DNA of 64,000 bases from NCBI GenBank assembly GCA_947428835.1, contig CANENE010000002.1, positions 80,901 through 144,900 of the forward strand, written 5' to 3'. The position numbers were made by a program, and so were the translations under genes. This stretch comes from an uncultured bacterium (GTDB lineage: Bacteria > Cyanobacteriota > Vampirovibrionia > Gastranaerophilales > Gastranaerophilaceae). The notes under the pieces were generated by a model. That model ran no database searches. It had not been told where the DNA came from and worked only from the letters and a program-made list of their open reading frames with translations. Of the stretch, positions 43,282-52,437 are shown piece after piece (position 1 is the stretch's first letter; the number at the start of each line of letters is the position of its first letter).

Positions 43282-44100
43282 ATGACAATTCATAAAACTG
43301 CAATTATAGATGAAACTGCCAAAATTGCACCTGATGTTGAAATTGGCGCATATACCGTTATAGGTCCCTGTGTTGAAATAGCGCAAGGTTGTAGAATAGG
43401 TGAAAATGCAAATATACAGTATGCAAAAATTGGCAAAAACACAAGAATTTCCCCATTTGCTTCAATTGGTGGAGAACCGCAGGATCTTGGATATAAACAA
43501 GAACACACAGGAGTAATCATTGGTGAAAATTGCTGGATACGAGAATTTGCAACTATAAATAGAGCTTCCGGCGAAGGAAGTAATACAATAATTGGAAATA
43601 ACTGCATGCTTATGGCTTATACCCATGTTGCGCACAATTGTGTGCTTGGCGATAATGTCATTATGGCAAATGCAGCGACAATAGGTGGTCATTGTCATGT
43701 GGGATTTGGTGCTTTTTTAGGTGGTATGAGTGTATTTCATCAAAATCTTAGAATTGGTGAAATGGCTATTATTTCAGGAGCTTCTGCTGCTCGTTTAGAC
43801 ATTATTCCATATTGTAAAGCCGAAGGAATTCCTTGTCTGCCCGTTGGAATGAATGCAATCGGCTTAAGAAGAAAAGGTGTAGATAAAGCTTCAAGAGATG
43901 CAATCCATAAGGCTATTAGAATTTTAAGAAATGAAGCATATAATACAACACAAGCACTTGAATTAATAGAAAGCGAATTCAAAGGCGACAAATATGTAGA
44001 TAACCTTGTTGAATTTGTAAGAAGTTCTAAAAGAGGCTGTACTTTAAGAGACAAAGCTGCCTACCATGGTAAACTTGAAGAAAGCGAAGATAATGAATAA
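43282..44100 (+). CDS. lpxA: Acyl-ACP--UDP-N-acetylglucosamine O-acyltransferase
   Basis: First step of lipid A synthesis. A left-handed beta-helix trimer: IHKTAIIDETAKIAPDVEIGAYTVIGP, EPQDLGYKQEHTGVIIGENC, INRASGEGSNTIIGNNCMLM, catalytic His in AYTHVAHNCVLGDN, and the C-terminal helical bundle from about 200. GLRRKGVDKASRDAIHKAIRIL is the typical junction block. The 272-residue length is right. Its 3' end overlaps the M29 peptidase start by 8 nt. lpxB is not in the window. Confidence 0.97.
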   Translation: MTIHKTAIIDETAKIAPDVEIGAYTVIGPCVEIAQGCRIGENANIQYAKIGKNTRISPFASIGGEPQDLGYKQEHTGVIIGENCWIREFATINRASGEGSNTIIGNNCMLMAYTHVAHNCVLGDNVIMANAATIGGHCHVGFGAFLGGMSVFHQNLRIGEMAIISGASAARLDIIPYCKAEGIPCLPVGMNAIGLRRKGVDKASRDAIHKAIRILRNEAYNTTQALELIESEFKGDKYVDNLVEFVRSSKRGCTLRDKAAYHGKLEESEDNE

Positions 44101-45199
44101 CCCTTTAATCGAAAAATATGCTGACGTATTGGTTAACTATTCAACAAAAGTTAAAGAAGGTGACCTTGTAATAATCTATGCAAGAGGCTATGAAGCAAAG
44201 CCTCTCGTTAACGAGATTTACAAGCTTTGTTTGATAAATGGTGCAAATCCGATAGTAAGAGTCTCTATGGACGGAATTGCGGAAAAATTCATTAAATACG
44301 CTAATGACAATCAATTAAGCTATATTGATGAAATGAGTAAAATTGAAGTCGAAACAGCTGATGTTATGATATTTATCGGTGCTCCAAACAATATCAAATC
44401 AATGGCAAAGGCTGACGCTAATAAGCTTGCAAAAAGGTCTAAAGCGACTCATCCGATACTTGCTAAAAGACTGGAAAGGTCTGCAAAAGGAGATATGCGC
44501 TGGGTTATAGCCGATTATCCGACAAATGCTTTAGCTCAAGAAGCCTCTATGAGTTATGATGATTATTGTGAATTTTTGATAAATTCTTGTTACTTAGATG
44601 TTGAAAATCCGACTCAAAAATGGATGGAAATTGAAAAAGAGCAAAATAGAATTGCCTCTATTCTTCAAGGCACAAAAAAACTTCATATAGTTGGCGATAA
44701 AACGGATATTACTTTCGATGTAACAGATAGAACCTGGGTTCCATGCAGCGGTAATATGAATTTTCCTGATGGAGAAATTTTTACGTCTCCTGTAGAAAAC
44801 GGCACTCAAGGTAAAATCTACTTTGATTTTCCTCAAAATTACCACGGGTCAACTTCTAAAGAAGTGTATATCGAATTCAAAGACGGCCGCGTTACAAATG
44901 CCCATAGCGAAATTGGTAACGACTTTTTTCAAAATATGATTAATTTAGATGATGGTGCGAAAGTTGTTGGCGAAATTGCAATCGGAACAAACGAGAGAAT
45001 AGTTGATGTAACAGGAAATATTCTCTTTGATGAAAAAATAGGCGGCTCAATTCATATGGCGCTTGGCGCAAGCTATCCTGAAGCAGGCGGCAAAAACCAA
45101 TCAGGCCTACATTGGGATTTGATTAAAAATATGAAAAATGGCGGAAAAATATTTGCCGATGATAAATTAATATATGAAGATGGTAAATTTATCATCTAA
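44093..45199 (+). CDS. M29-family (AmpS-like) metallo-aminopeptidase
   Basis: Thermophilic-aminopeptidase family (M29), with two metals at the active site. Visible blocks are ADVLVNYSTKVKEGDLVIIYARG, WVPCSGNMNFPDGEIFTSPVENGTQG, GEIAIGTNERIVDVTGNILFDEKIGGSIHMALGASYPEAGGKNQSGLHWDLI, containing the Glu, His and His-x-Asp ligands. I start at ATG 44093, which overlaps the lpxA stop; an in-frame ATG at 44066 would add nine residues and deepen the overlap. The length (about 368) is normal. It likely trims cytoplasmic peptides. Its place after the lpx genes seems incidental. Confidence 0.9.
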   Translation: MNNPLIEKYADVLVNYSTKVKEGDLVIIYARGYEAKPLVNEIYKLCLINGANPIVRVSMDGIAEKFIKYANDNQLSYIDEMSKIEVETADVMIFIGAPNNIKSMAKADANKLAKRSKATHPILAKRLERSAKGDMRWVIADYPTNALAQEASMSYDDYCEFLINSCYLDVENPTQKWMEIEKEQNRIASILQGTKKLHIVGDKTDITFDVTDRTWVPCSGNMNFPDGEIFTSPVENGTQGKIYFDFPQNYHGSTSKEVYIEFKDGRVTNAHSEIGNDFFQNMINLDDGAKVVGEIAIGTNERIVDVTGNILFDEKIGGSIHMALGASYPEAGGKNQSGLHWDLIKNMKNGGKIFADDKLIYEDGKFII

Positions 45200-45205
45200 G
45201 ATAAA

Positions 45206-46111
45206 ATGCAAAATGAATTCATAAAATACTGTCAAAATATTTCAGCCAAAAAAGAGCTTATATCTTTCGAATCTAGCTTGAGTAAGATAATTGAAGATTC
45301 TTTGCTAGAAGTTTTTAAAGCTGAATTAAAGACATTTATTTTTTCAAATCCAAAAAGATTACGTCCTATTTTGATATTTCTTTTTGCAAAGATATTAAAT
45401 GTAAAATATGATGCGGCAGTTGAAAAAATTGCATTATCAATAGAGCTTATTCATAATGCAAGTCTTATTCATGATGATATAATAGATGATGACGATAAAA
45501 GAAGAGATAACCCTTCTGTCCATAAAATTTCAGGCATTAAAAAAGCAATTTTAATTGGAGATATGCTTTTAGCGCTTGCTTTGAAAGAATTAGCCTGTAC
45601 AAATATCGAAATTGTTAAAATTATTTCGGAAAAAATTGAAAAAACAATATCGGGTGAAATCAATCAAAATGAAAAAACAGGCGAAATTGTGCCATTTGAA
45701 AACTATATTAAAAAAACTTACAATAAAACGGGAAATCTTTTTATGGCAGGGTTACTGGCTCTTTTTGCTCTTAATAAAAAAATTAGCCAGAATATAAAAA
45801 ACAGCCTTCAAGTCTTTGTTTGCAATTTTTCTGTTGCTTTTCAAATCAAAAATGATATTGAAAATATTACAAAAAAAGATATGTCTGATATTAGAAATGG
45901 TAATTATACTCTTGCTGTGATATACTTTTCTTTGGAAAATTTTAAAAGCAAAGAGATTGAAAATCTCAAAAAAGAGGACCTTGAAAAATTCATTTTGATG
46001 GCAGATGAGAAGGTTGAATATTATAAAAATAATGCCATAGAGGCACTTGAAAATATTGAAAATTCAAAATATAAAGATGATATTATTGCTCTTTGCAATT
46101 TGTTATTTTAA
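45206..46111 (+). CDS. Polyprenyl diphosphate synthase family protein, second Asp motif altered
   Basis: Trans-isoprenyl diphosphate synthase family, normally making the C30-C50 side chain of quinones. RLRPILIF (residues 51-58) and the first aspartate-rich motif LIHDDIIDDDDKRRDNP (D90, D91, D94) are intact. The second motif, normally FQxxDDxxD, reads FQIKNDIEN (211-219), so its first and third Asp are Asn. The DxxxG-like NGNYT region follows. The 301 residues are near normal. Either a working but tuned enzyme, or a regulatory/heteromeric subunit. It lies 6 nt after the aminopeptidase and 19 nt before lepB. Confidence 0.85.
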   Translation: MQNEFIKYCQNISAKKELISFESSLSKIIEDSLLEVFKAELKTFIFSNPKRLRPILIFLFAKILNVKYDAAVEKIALSIELIHNASLIHDDIIDDDDKRRDNPSVHKISGIKKAILIGDMLLALALKELACTNIEIVKIISEKIEKTISGEINQNEKTGEIVPFENYIKKTYNKTGNLFMAGLLALFALNKKISQNIKNSLQVFVCNFSVAFQIKNDIENITKKDMSDIRNGNYTLAVIYFSLENFKSKEIENLKKEDLEKFILMADEKVEYYKNNAIEALENIENSKYKDDIIALCNLLF

Positions 46112-46130
46112 TTTAGAAGGCGGGTAAAAA

Positions 46131-47429
46131 TTGTTTAATAAAATAAAAGACTTTTTAAATAAAACAATAATTTCTTTTTTAAAAGACAACATAAAGACTT
46201 TTTTATTTATTGTTGTTTTTGTTGCTGTTTGTTTTTTGTATAACATAAACAATCAACACCTGAATTTTGTTTTGAAAAGAGGAACAATTCTTGAATATTC
46301 TATAAATAATCAAAATATTGATGAAGCCCAAATTGAAGAAAAAATAAAAGAATATAAAATCAAATATACGTATATAGATAAAGCAGATACTTTAAAAATC
46401 GCAATTCCATATAAGATGGACAAAAATATTGTTCAAGCAGCAGATAATATCTCTGATTTTATATTTGATACATATAAAAATTCTTCGCTTCTGCAGATAA
46501 AGCCTTTAAATGACAAATATTCAGCGCCTTATAAAACTTTTAACAAGTTTTTGCTTGTTTTAGCAGTATCATTTATTTTATGGTTTATTGTGCTTGCTAT
46601 TGTTTTTAACATGAAAGAATTATATATAAAATCGAAAGAAGATTTTTTGATTTTTTTCTCAAAACAAAAAGAAGGTTTTAAAAAGCTTATTGAAAATACA
46701 AAAGAAAAAGGAATAGGATATTTCTTAAAGAAAGTTTTATTAGATGATAGCGAGGATGAATCCACTTCTGTTACAAAAGAAATTTTATCAACAATAATTT
46801 TTGTTTTGGTTTGTGTAATTATAATAAGATATTTTATAGGCGAATTAAGATGGATTCCATCAGGTTCTATGCGCCCTACTATTTTAGAACATGACAGAGT
46901 ATTTGTAGAAAAGCTTGAATACCCTCATAAAGATATTAAAAGGGGAGATATTTTGGTTTTTTATCCGCCCGAAATAGAGTTATCTAATAGCCCTCTTGCA
47001 GTTTTTACAAGATTATCAGGTGTTTTTTGTAAGGATATTGCATTTATTAAAAGAGTGGTTGGAATGCCAAATGACAAATTTGAAGTTAAATATTCTAATG
47101 GTCAATATAAAATTTTAATTAATGATATGGAACTTGACGAACCTTATATAAATTCAAAAAGCGATTGGACGCCTTGCCAAACAGGAATGTACTGCGGTCC
47201 TTTTATAATTCCAAAAGATAATTATTTTATGATGGGGGATAACAGAGGCAATTCTCAAGATAGCCGCTTTTGGGGATTTTTGGATAAAAATAGAGTAATT
47301 GGAAGAGCAACTTTTATGTTTTGGCCTTTTAAAAGAATAAATCTTTTGAAAGACAAATATTTTGTTTTGCATCAAAGCAAGACATTCAACAAAATCAATT
47401 CAAAAAAATATATCCTCAACAGATATTAA
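46131..47429 (+). CDS. lepB: Signal peptidase I with SecF-like N-terminal half
   Basis: The C-terminal 200 residues are a standard type I signal peptidase: WIPSGSMRPTIL (Ser246 nucleophile), DIAFIKRVVGMPND (Lys307 general base), and MMGDNRGNSQDSRFWG. At 432 residues it is far longer than usual bacterial enzymes. The N-terminal half has TM1 (about 22-40), a periplasmic segment with RGTILEYSINNQNIDEAQIE (about 50-70) and LKIAIP, and TM2 (about 139-160). This order and wording resemble SecF TM1-P1-TM2 (LDFTGGTVIEI). A cytoplasmic loop and TM3 (about 219-236) lead into the protease. The start is TTG at 46131 behind GAAGGCGGG. Confidence 0.88.
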   Translation: MFNKIKDFLNKTIISFLKDNIKTFLFIVVFVAVCFLYNINNQHLNFVLKRGTILEYSINNQNIDEAQIEEKIKEYKIKYTYIDKADTLKIAIPYKMDKNIVQAADNISDFIFDTYKNSSLLQIKPLNDKYSAPYKTFNKFLLVLAVSFILWFIVLAIVFNMKELYIKSKEDFLIFFSKQKEGFKKLIENTKEKGIGYFLKKVLLDDSEDESTSVTKEILSTIIFVLVCVIIIRYFIGELRWIPSGSMRPTILEHDRVFVEKLEYPHKDIKRGDILVFYPPEIELSNSPLAVFTRLSGVFCKDIAFIKRVVGMPNDKFEVKYSNGQYKILINDMELDEPYINSKSDWTPCQTGMYCGPFIIPKDNYFMMGDNRGNSQDSRFWGFLDKNRVIGRATFMFWPFKRINLLKDKYFVLHQSKTFNKINSKKYILNRY

Positions 47430-47443
47430 ATTTTATATAAAAT

Positions 47444-47473
47444 TTGACATGCTCTAACGGTTTATTGTCTAAT
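47444..47473 (+). promoter_or_regulatory. Predicted promoter of smc-scpA-scpB
   Basis: Perfect TTGACA (47444-47449), an 18-nt spacer, TCTAAT (47468-47473, five of six). The predicted start is near 47480, about 33 nt before the smc ATG. It falls in the 83-nt gap after lepB. Confidence 0.6.
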
Positions 47474-47512
47474 TAGTATAGCTAGACTGTTTATAAGTAT
47501 TAAATTTTTAAG

Positions 47513-50500
47513 ATGTATATAAAACAAATTGAGATAGATAATTTTAAATCATTCGCAAATAATGTCACTGTCCCTTTGTTTCCAGGTTTTACTGTGATTT
47601 CAGGTCCCAACGGTTCGGGCAAAAGCAACATTATAGATAGCGTTTTATTTGCGCTTGGATTATCTACCAATCGTTCTCTTAGAACGGAAGCGGGTGCTGC
47701 TGATTTAATTACAAACCACAACAAAAGAGGCGAGGCCAGTGTCAAAGTAATCTTTGGTGATGAAAAGAACTTCGAAGATGTTTTCAGTATCAAAAGACAC
47801 ATAAAAAAAGGCAAAAACGGTGTACAGTCTAACTATTTTTATAACGATAAACCAACAACTCTAACACAAATCCATCTTGAACTTGAAAAATTTAATATTA
47901 CTCCAAACAGCTACAATGTAATGATGCAAGGCGATGTAACCGAAATTACAAAATGTTCTGCCGTAGAGCGAAGAAAAATCATAGATGAAATAGCCGGAAC
48001 TGCTGATTTTGAAAGAAAAATCGCTCTTGCAAAAGAGCAAATCCAAAGCGTTGAAGATAGGGTAAATGAAACAAATATTTTACTGAGCGCGATATCAGAG
48101 CAAATCGAAAAACTAAAAGAAGAAAGAGAAGTTGCGCTTAAATACAAAAAATTAAAAGAAGAAAAAACTGTTTTAGAAAATCAAATTCAAGGCGCAAAAT
48201 ATTTTGACATCAAAAGAAGCTTAGAACTTGTTCACCAAAATATCTTAGATAATGTAAAAGCCAAAAAAGACGCAGCTCAAAGATTAAAAGAAATTGAAAG
48301 CAAAATAGATGATGTTAAGCTAAAATACGATGAAATAAATGCTAAAGTCAAAGCCCAAGGCGAAGAAAAACAGCTTGAAGTTAAAAAAACAGTTGAAGAA
48401 AAAAGAGGAATAGTAGATAGAAAAAATCTGGCTGCTGCTCAGGCTGAAAAAAATACTCTTGAAAATTTAAAATCTATAGATAGTTTCAAAAACGGAATTG
48501 AATCACTTCAAAATGCTATTAAAAAAGATGAAGCAAATATTGAAGAAAAAAACAAGATTCTTGAAGATTTAAATAAACAATTGGAAGCCAAAAAGCAGGA
48601 GCTCACAGACATTTTAACCGAAATGACAGGGCTCAATAAATCAGCAGACGAACACATCAAAAACAGAAATAAACTAAAAAAAGAACTTGATGAACTAAAT
48701 GAAAATGAAAATACTTTAATCAAAGAGACTCTTCCAAAAGAAAATGAATTTAATAACAACAAAGAAAAATCCAAAAAAATTAAAGAGGATTTAGACAAAC
48801 TCATTAATTCAACAAAGATTTTTGAAGATGAAAAAGATAAATTAAATATCCAAATAGAAACTATTCAAAAAGAACTTGAAGATTGTAAAATCTTGAGAAC
48901 AAAACAATCGCAAGAGCTTGATAAAACCAAAAACGAAAAAGAAGATAACTATTTTAAAATTCAGCAGCTTCAAAAAAGAATAGCTATTCTTGAAATTAAC
49001 AAAAAAGCCTATAAATCCTCAGGAAATCTGTCAGGGGTTGAAACTGTAATAAGTGCTAATATTCAAGGTGTTCATAAAACAATATCTGATTTAATTGATG
49101 TTGAAGATAAATACGTTGAAGCAATCAGTGTAGCATTAGGTAAAAGAGCTTCATCTATTGTTGTAGATGACCCTGATGTCGCCTATAGAGCAATTCAGGT
49201 TCTTCGCTCTCAAGGAAGAGACAAGGCTTCTTTTATTCCGATGAGCATTATAAATAAGGCTCCGACAAGGCTCGCCCTTCCAAAAGAAAAAGGTGTTATT
49301 GATTACGCTATAAATCTTGTTGATTTTGATGACGAATATATAGATGCGATTTATTTTTCACTTGGCGAAACGCTTGTTGTTGAAGATGAAGTTGCTGCAA
49401 AGAAATTGGCTAGAAAATATAGAGTAGTAACACTTGAAGGCGATATAACGGAAAAAAGCGGTCTTATCACAGGCGGTGCTAAAAGAACAAATCGAAGCTT
49501 GTTTGATAAAAATCAGGAAAAAGAGCTTGAAAAAAATAAAAAACTCTTAATTGAACTTGAAGAAAATGTTAAAAAATTTAATACGAAAGAAAAAGAACTT
49601 GAAAGACATCTTGAAGATATCAGACAAAGATATATTAATTCTACAAGTGCCTTGAATTCCGCTAAACTTGAACTTAAAAATTTAATTTCCAATAATGAAA
49701 CAGCGGCTGAAACCATTAAAAATGGTGAAGATGAACTAAAAGCCTTAAAAGAAAAAAATGCAAAGCTTGAAAAAGAATTAAATGCCATTGAAAGCCGCCA
49801 TATTAAATTGCAAGAAAAAATGCAAGAAAAACAACAGGAACTATCAGAAGTTGAAAAATTGATAGATGAAGGCGAGCTTAATAAATTAAAAGAAAAAACA
49901 GATGGCGTGGAAAATGATATCAAAGCTATTGAAAAAAATATAATGCTTGAAGAAAATGAAGTTGAAAAATCCCAAAATCAAATCAAATTCCAGCAAAATC
50001 AAATCACAATGCGTAAAAACGATATCAAAAGACTAACCGATGATAATATAAAACTTGAAGAAGAAAAGAAGCAATTTATAGCTGAAGCTAAAGAAGTTGA
50101 AAAAGAAATTGTCGAATTGGAAAAAGAAATTGTTGAGCTTGGAAAAAACCTAACCGAGCTTCAAACAAAAAGAGATGAAATTCAAGAAGAGCTTTTAAAT
50201 GCCAAAACAAATAAAAATAAATACACCGATGATATCGAAAGATTAAAAGAACAGGAAGAAAGCTTTAAAGCAAGAAGAAGAGAATTAGAGCCTATACTTG
50301 AAGCAATCATAAAAGAATTTGAAGAGCAAAATATTAATGTAAATTCTCTTGTTCCTTCTGAAATTTCACTTGATGAAATTAATTCAAAAATATCTAAATT
50401 AAACAAAAAAATGGAAGATCTAGAGCCTGTTAATATGATGGCTCTAACCCAATATGATGAAGTAAATGAAAAACAGCAAGGCTATAGAGAAAAAGTTGAT

Positions 50501-51016
50501 ACCTTGGAAAGCGAAAAGAATGAAATAACTTTGAGAATGGATGGTTATCAGAACCTTAAAAAAGATACATTTTTAAATGCTTATCATAGCATAAATACAA
50601 ATTTCAAAGAAATTTTTGCAAAAATATCAGAAGGACAAGGCACCCTTGTTCTTGAAAATGAAAATGACCCGTTTATGGGAGGGTTAACTTTTGAAGCAAA
50701 CATCAGAGACAAGAAAAATCAAAAGTTAGCCGGCATGTCAGGTGGCGAAAAATCACTGACTGCGCTTGCTTTTGTTTTTGCAATTCAAAAATATCTCCCT
50801 TCTCCTTTTTACGCTTTTGATGAAGTTGATATGCACTTAGACGGGCCAAATGTAGAGCGATTGGGGGATATAATTACAAAACAGTCTAAAGAAGCGCAAT
50901 TTATTGTCGTTTCTTTAAGAAAGCCTATGATAGACAGGTCTGACAGAATGGTTGGCGTAACTCAGAAAAACCAAGGGGTTACAAAAGTAACAGGCGAAAA
51001 GGTAAACGCCGAGTAG
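47513..51016 (+). CDS. smc: Chromosome condensation ATPase SMC
   Basis: Structural maintenance of chromosomes ATPase. The N-terminal head has Walker A ISGPNGSGKSNIIDS (31-38 core) and NLAxx-type ALGLSTNRSLRT; long coiled coils (about 170-500 and 670-1000) flank a hinge near 505-665 (VETVISANIQGVHKTISDLI to TEKSGLITGG). The C-terminal head has the ABC signature LAGMSGGEKSLTALAF and the D-loop FDEVDMHLDGPNVERL. The C-terminal wording matches cyanobacterial SMCs. The 1167-residue length is normal. It starts an smc-scpA-scpB unit. Confidence 0.97.
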   Translation: MYIKQIEIDNFKSFANNVTVPLFPGFTVISGPNGSGKSNIIDSVLFALGLSTNRSLRTEAGAADLITNHNKRGEASVKVIFGDEKNFEDVFSIKRHIKKGKNGVQSNYFYNDKPTTLTQIHLELEKFNITPNSYNVMMQGDVTEITKCSAVERRKIIDEIAGTADFERKIALAKEQIQSVEDRVNETNILLSAISEQIEKLKEEREVALKYKKLKEEKTVLENQIQGAKYFDIKRSLELVHQNILDNVKAKKDAAQRLKEIESKIDDVKLKYDEINAKVKAQGEEKQLEVKKTVEEKRGIVDRKNLAAAQAEKNTLENLKSIDSFKNGIESLQNAIKKDEANIEEKNKILEDLNKQLEAKKQELTDILTEMTGLNKSADEHIKNRNKLKKELDELNENENTLIKETLPKENEFNNNKEKSKKIKEDLDKLINSTKIFEDEKDKLNIQIETIQKELEDCKILRTKQSQELDKTKNEKEDNYFKIQQLQKRIAILEINKKAYKSSGNLSGVETVISANIQGVHKTISDLIDVEDKYVEAISVALGKRASSIVVDDPDVAYRAIQVLRSQGRDKASFIPMSIINKAPTRLALPKEKGVIDYAINLVDFDDEYIDAIYFSLGETLVVEDEVAAKKLARKYRVVTLEGDITEKSGLITGGAKRTNRSLFDKNQEKELEKNKKLLIELEENVKKFNTKEKELERHLEDIRQRYINSTSALNSAKLELKNLISNNETAAETIKNGEDELKALKEKNAKLEKELNAIESRHIKLQEKMQEKQQELSEVEKLIDEGELNKLKEKTDGVENDIKAIEKNIMLEENEVEKSQNQIKFQQNQITMRKNDIKRLTDDNIKLEEEKKQFIAEAKEVEKEIVELEKEIVELGKNLTELQTKRDEIQEELLNAKTNKNKYTDDIERLKEQEESFKARRRELEPILEAIIKEFEEQNINVNSLVPSEISLDEINSKISKLNKKMEDLEPVNMMALTQYDEVNEKQQGYREKVDTLESEKNEITLRMDGYQNLKKDTFLNAYHSINTNFKEIFAKISEGQGTLVLENENDPFMGGLTFEANIRDKKNQKLAGMSGGEKSLTALAFVFAIQKYLPSPFYAFDEVDMHLDGPNVERLGDIITKQSKEAQFIVVSLRKPMIDRSDRMVGVTQKNQGVTKVTGEKVNAE

Positions 51017-51030
51017 TGGGGAAGAAGTAA

Positions 51031-51906
51031 TTGAGTACACAGTTAGAAAATTTTTATAATTCAACAAGCAGCGCGATAGATGCAAAAGTCTTGGATGGCT
51101 TCGTAGATTTTAAAGGAGCGGATTTTGAAGGCAATAGCGAATTTATTTCAAAATCAGGCATTAAAAAAAATGTTGAAACGGATGCAATAGAAATTATCCT
51201 TGACCTTGTTAAAATGGGAAAAATTGACCCTTGGAATATTGATATTGTTGATTTATACGATAAATACACTGCAAGAATTAAAGAATTAAAACAAGATAGC
51301 TTAAGAAGTGTCGGAAAAGCAATTCTATTTTCTTCGATATTATTAAAAATCAAATCTGATATCTTAAAAGGTGTGACAATTGAAGATTTTGAACCTGAAG
51401 ATTTCTTTGATGATGACGATGATTTTATGGATGGAGATTATGAACAATTACAAATCCCAACTAATAATGTCGTGTCTTTTGATGAAGTGCTGCAGCGAAG
51501 AACATCCGTCAGATTAAATCGAAAAAGAAATGTGACTTTAGATGACCTTTTAAAACACATTCAATTCTATGAAAATTTAGAAAAGAAATATGCGATAAAA
51601 GGCGCTTTAGATAGAAAAGAAAGACGAGTCAGGAACTATGCAAATTTAAAAGCATCTGATATTAAAAACCTTGCTCACGAAGAATATATTGAAGAAATGG
51701 TTGAAAAGATGCGCCAAAACTTGACTCAAATTTTTAAAACAGAAGAAGAAATAGAACTTCGCGACCTTTGTGTTCTCGGTTTTGACAAGACAAATGCCTA
51801 TGTATCTCTTTTATTTCTTGAAAGAGAAAACCAATGGGAATTGTATCAGGAAGAATTTTACAGCGATTTATTTATAAGAAAAGTTAAAGAAGAAGCAGGT
51901 GCATAA
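51031..51906 (+). CDS. scpA: Segregation and condensation protein A (kleisin)
   Basis: Kleisin subunit that bridges SMC heads. Family blocks are AIEIILDLVKMGKIDPWNIDIVDLYDKYTARIKE (N-terminal domain, about 50-85), AILFSSILLKIKSDILKG, and a C-terminal winged-helix with LTQIFKTEEEIELRDL and VSLLFLERENQWELYQEEFYSDLFI. Residues 1-45 form an extra, low-complexity N-terminus not usual in ScpA. The start is TTG at 51031 preceded by GGGGAAGAAG. It is 14 nt after smc and 3 nt before scpB. Confidence 0.93.
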   Translation: MSTQLENFYNSTSSAIDAKVLDGFVDFKGADFEGNSEFISKSGIKKNVETDAIEIILDLVKMGKIDPWNIDIVDLYDKYTARIKELKQDSLRSVGKAILFSSILLKIKSDILKGVTIEDFEPEDFFDDDDDFMDGDYEQLQIPTNNVVSFDEVLQRRTSVRLNRKRNVTLDDLLKHIQFYENLEKKYAIKGALDRKERRVRNYANLKASDIKNLAHEEYIEEMVEKMRQNLTQIFKTEEEIELRDLCVLGFDKTNAYVSLLFLERENQWELYQEEFYSDLFIRKVKEEAGA

Positions 51907-51909
51907 AAT

Positions 51910-52431
51910 ATGGCCGAACTGGATATGGAAACTTTAAAAGCAAAAATAGAAGCAGTGCTTTTTATAACATCAAAAGCAATGGAACCTGTTGAAATTGCGC
52001 AAATTTTAAATTTAGATGAAGAAAAAGTATCAGAAGCTTTGCTTGAACTTATGTTTGATTATTCTTCAAGAAATGGTGCTTTAGAAATCGACGACGAATC
52101 AGGCTATATTATCCAGGTTAAACACGATTATATGGATATAGTAGAAAAGCTCTGTCCTGTTGAGCTTCGTCCTGCTGTTTTAAAGACCCTTACGATAATT
52201 GCCCTTAAAGAACCCATCCGCCAGACTCATCTGAAAGAATTGCGCGCAAGTGCTTATGAGCATGTTGCAGAATTATTAAAAGAAGGGCTTATCTCAAGAA
52301 CCAAAGATAAAAACGGAAGAAGTTTTAATATCAGGACAACAAAAAAGTTTCAGGAGTATTTTAAACTCAAAGGGGATATCAAAGCACTTGTTAGAAAACT
52401 TGATGCAACCGAAGATTTAAAAAATCTGTAG
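51910..52431 (+). CDS. scpB: Segregation and condensation protein B
   Basis: Winged-helix partner of ScpA in the SMC-ScpAB complex. The 173 residues include KAKIEAVLFITSKAMEPVEIAQIL, GYIIQVKHDYMDIVEKLCPVELRPAVLKTLTIIALKEPIRQ (inter-wing block) and HVAELLKEGLISRTKDKNGRSFNIRTTKKFQEYF. It completes the smc-scpA-scpB unit with 3-nt spacing from scpA. Confidence 0.93.
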   Translation: MAELDMETLKAKIEAVLFITSKAMEPVEIAQILNLDEEKVSEALLELMFDYSSRNGALEIDDESGYIIQVKHDYMDIVEKLCPVELRPAVLKTLTIIALKEPIRQTHLKELRASAYEHVAELLKEGLISRTKDKNGRSFNIRTTKKFQEYFKLKGDIKALVRKLDATEDLKNL

Positions 52432-52437
52432 AGTTCT

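Noticed and set aside
49513-49923. 136-codon Ser/Phe-rich minus-strand frame inside smc
   Set aside because: Antisense shadow of the Lys/Glu-rich coiled coil; composition is exactly what reverse translation of that region gives.
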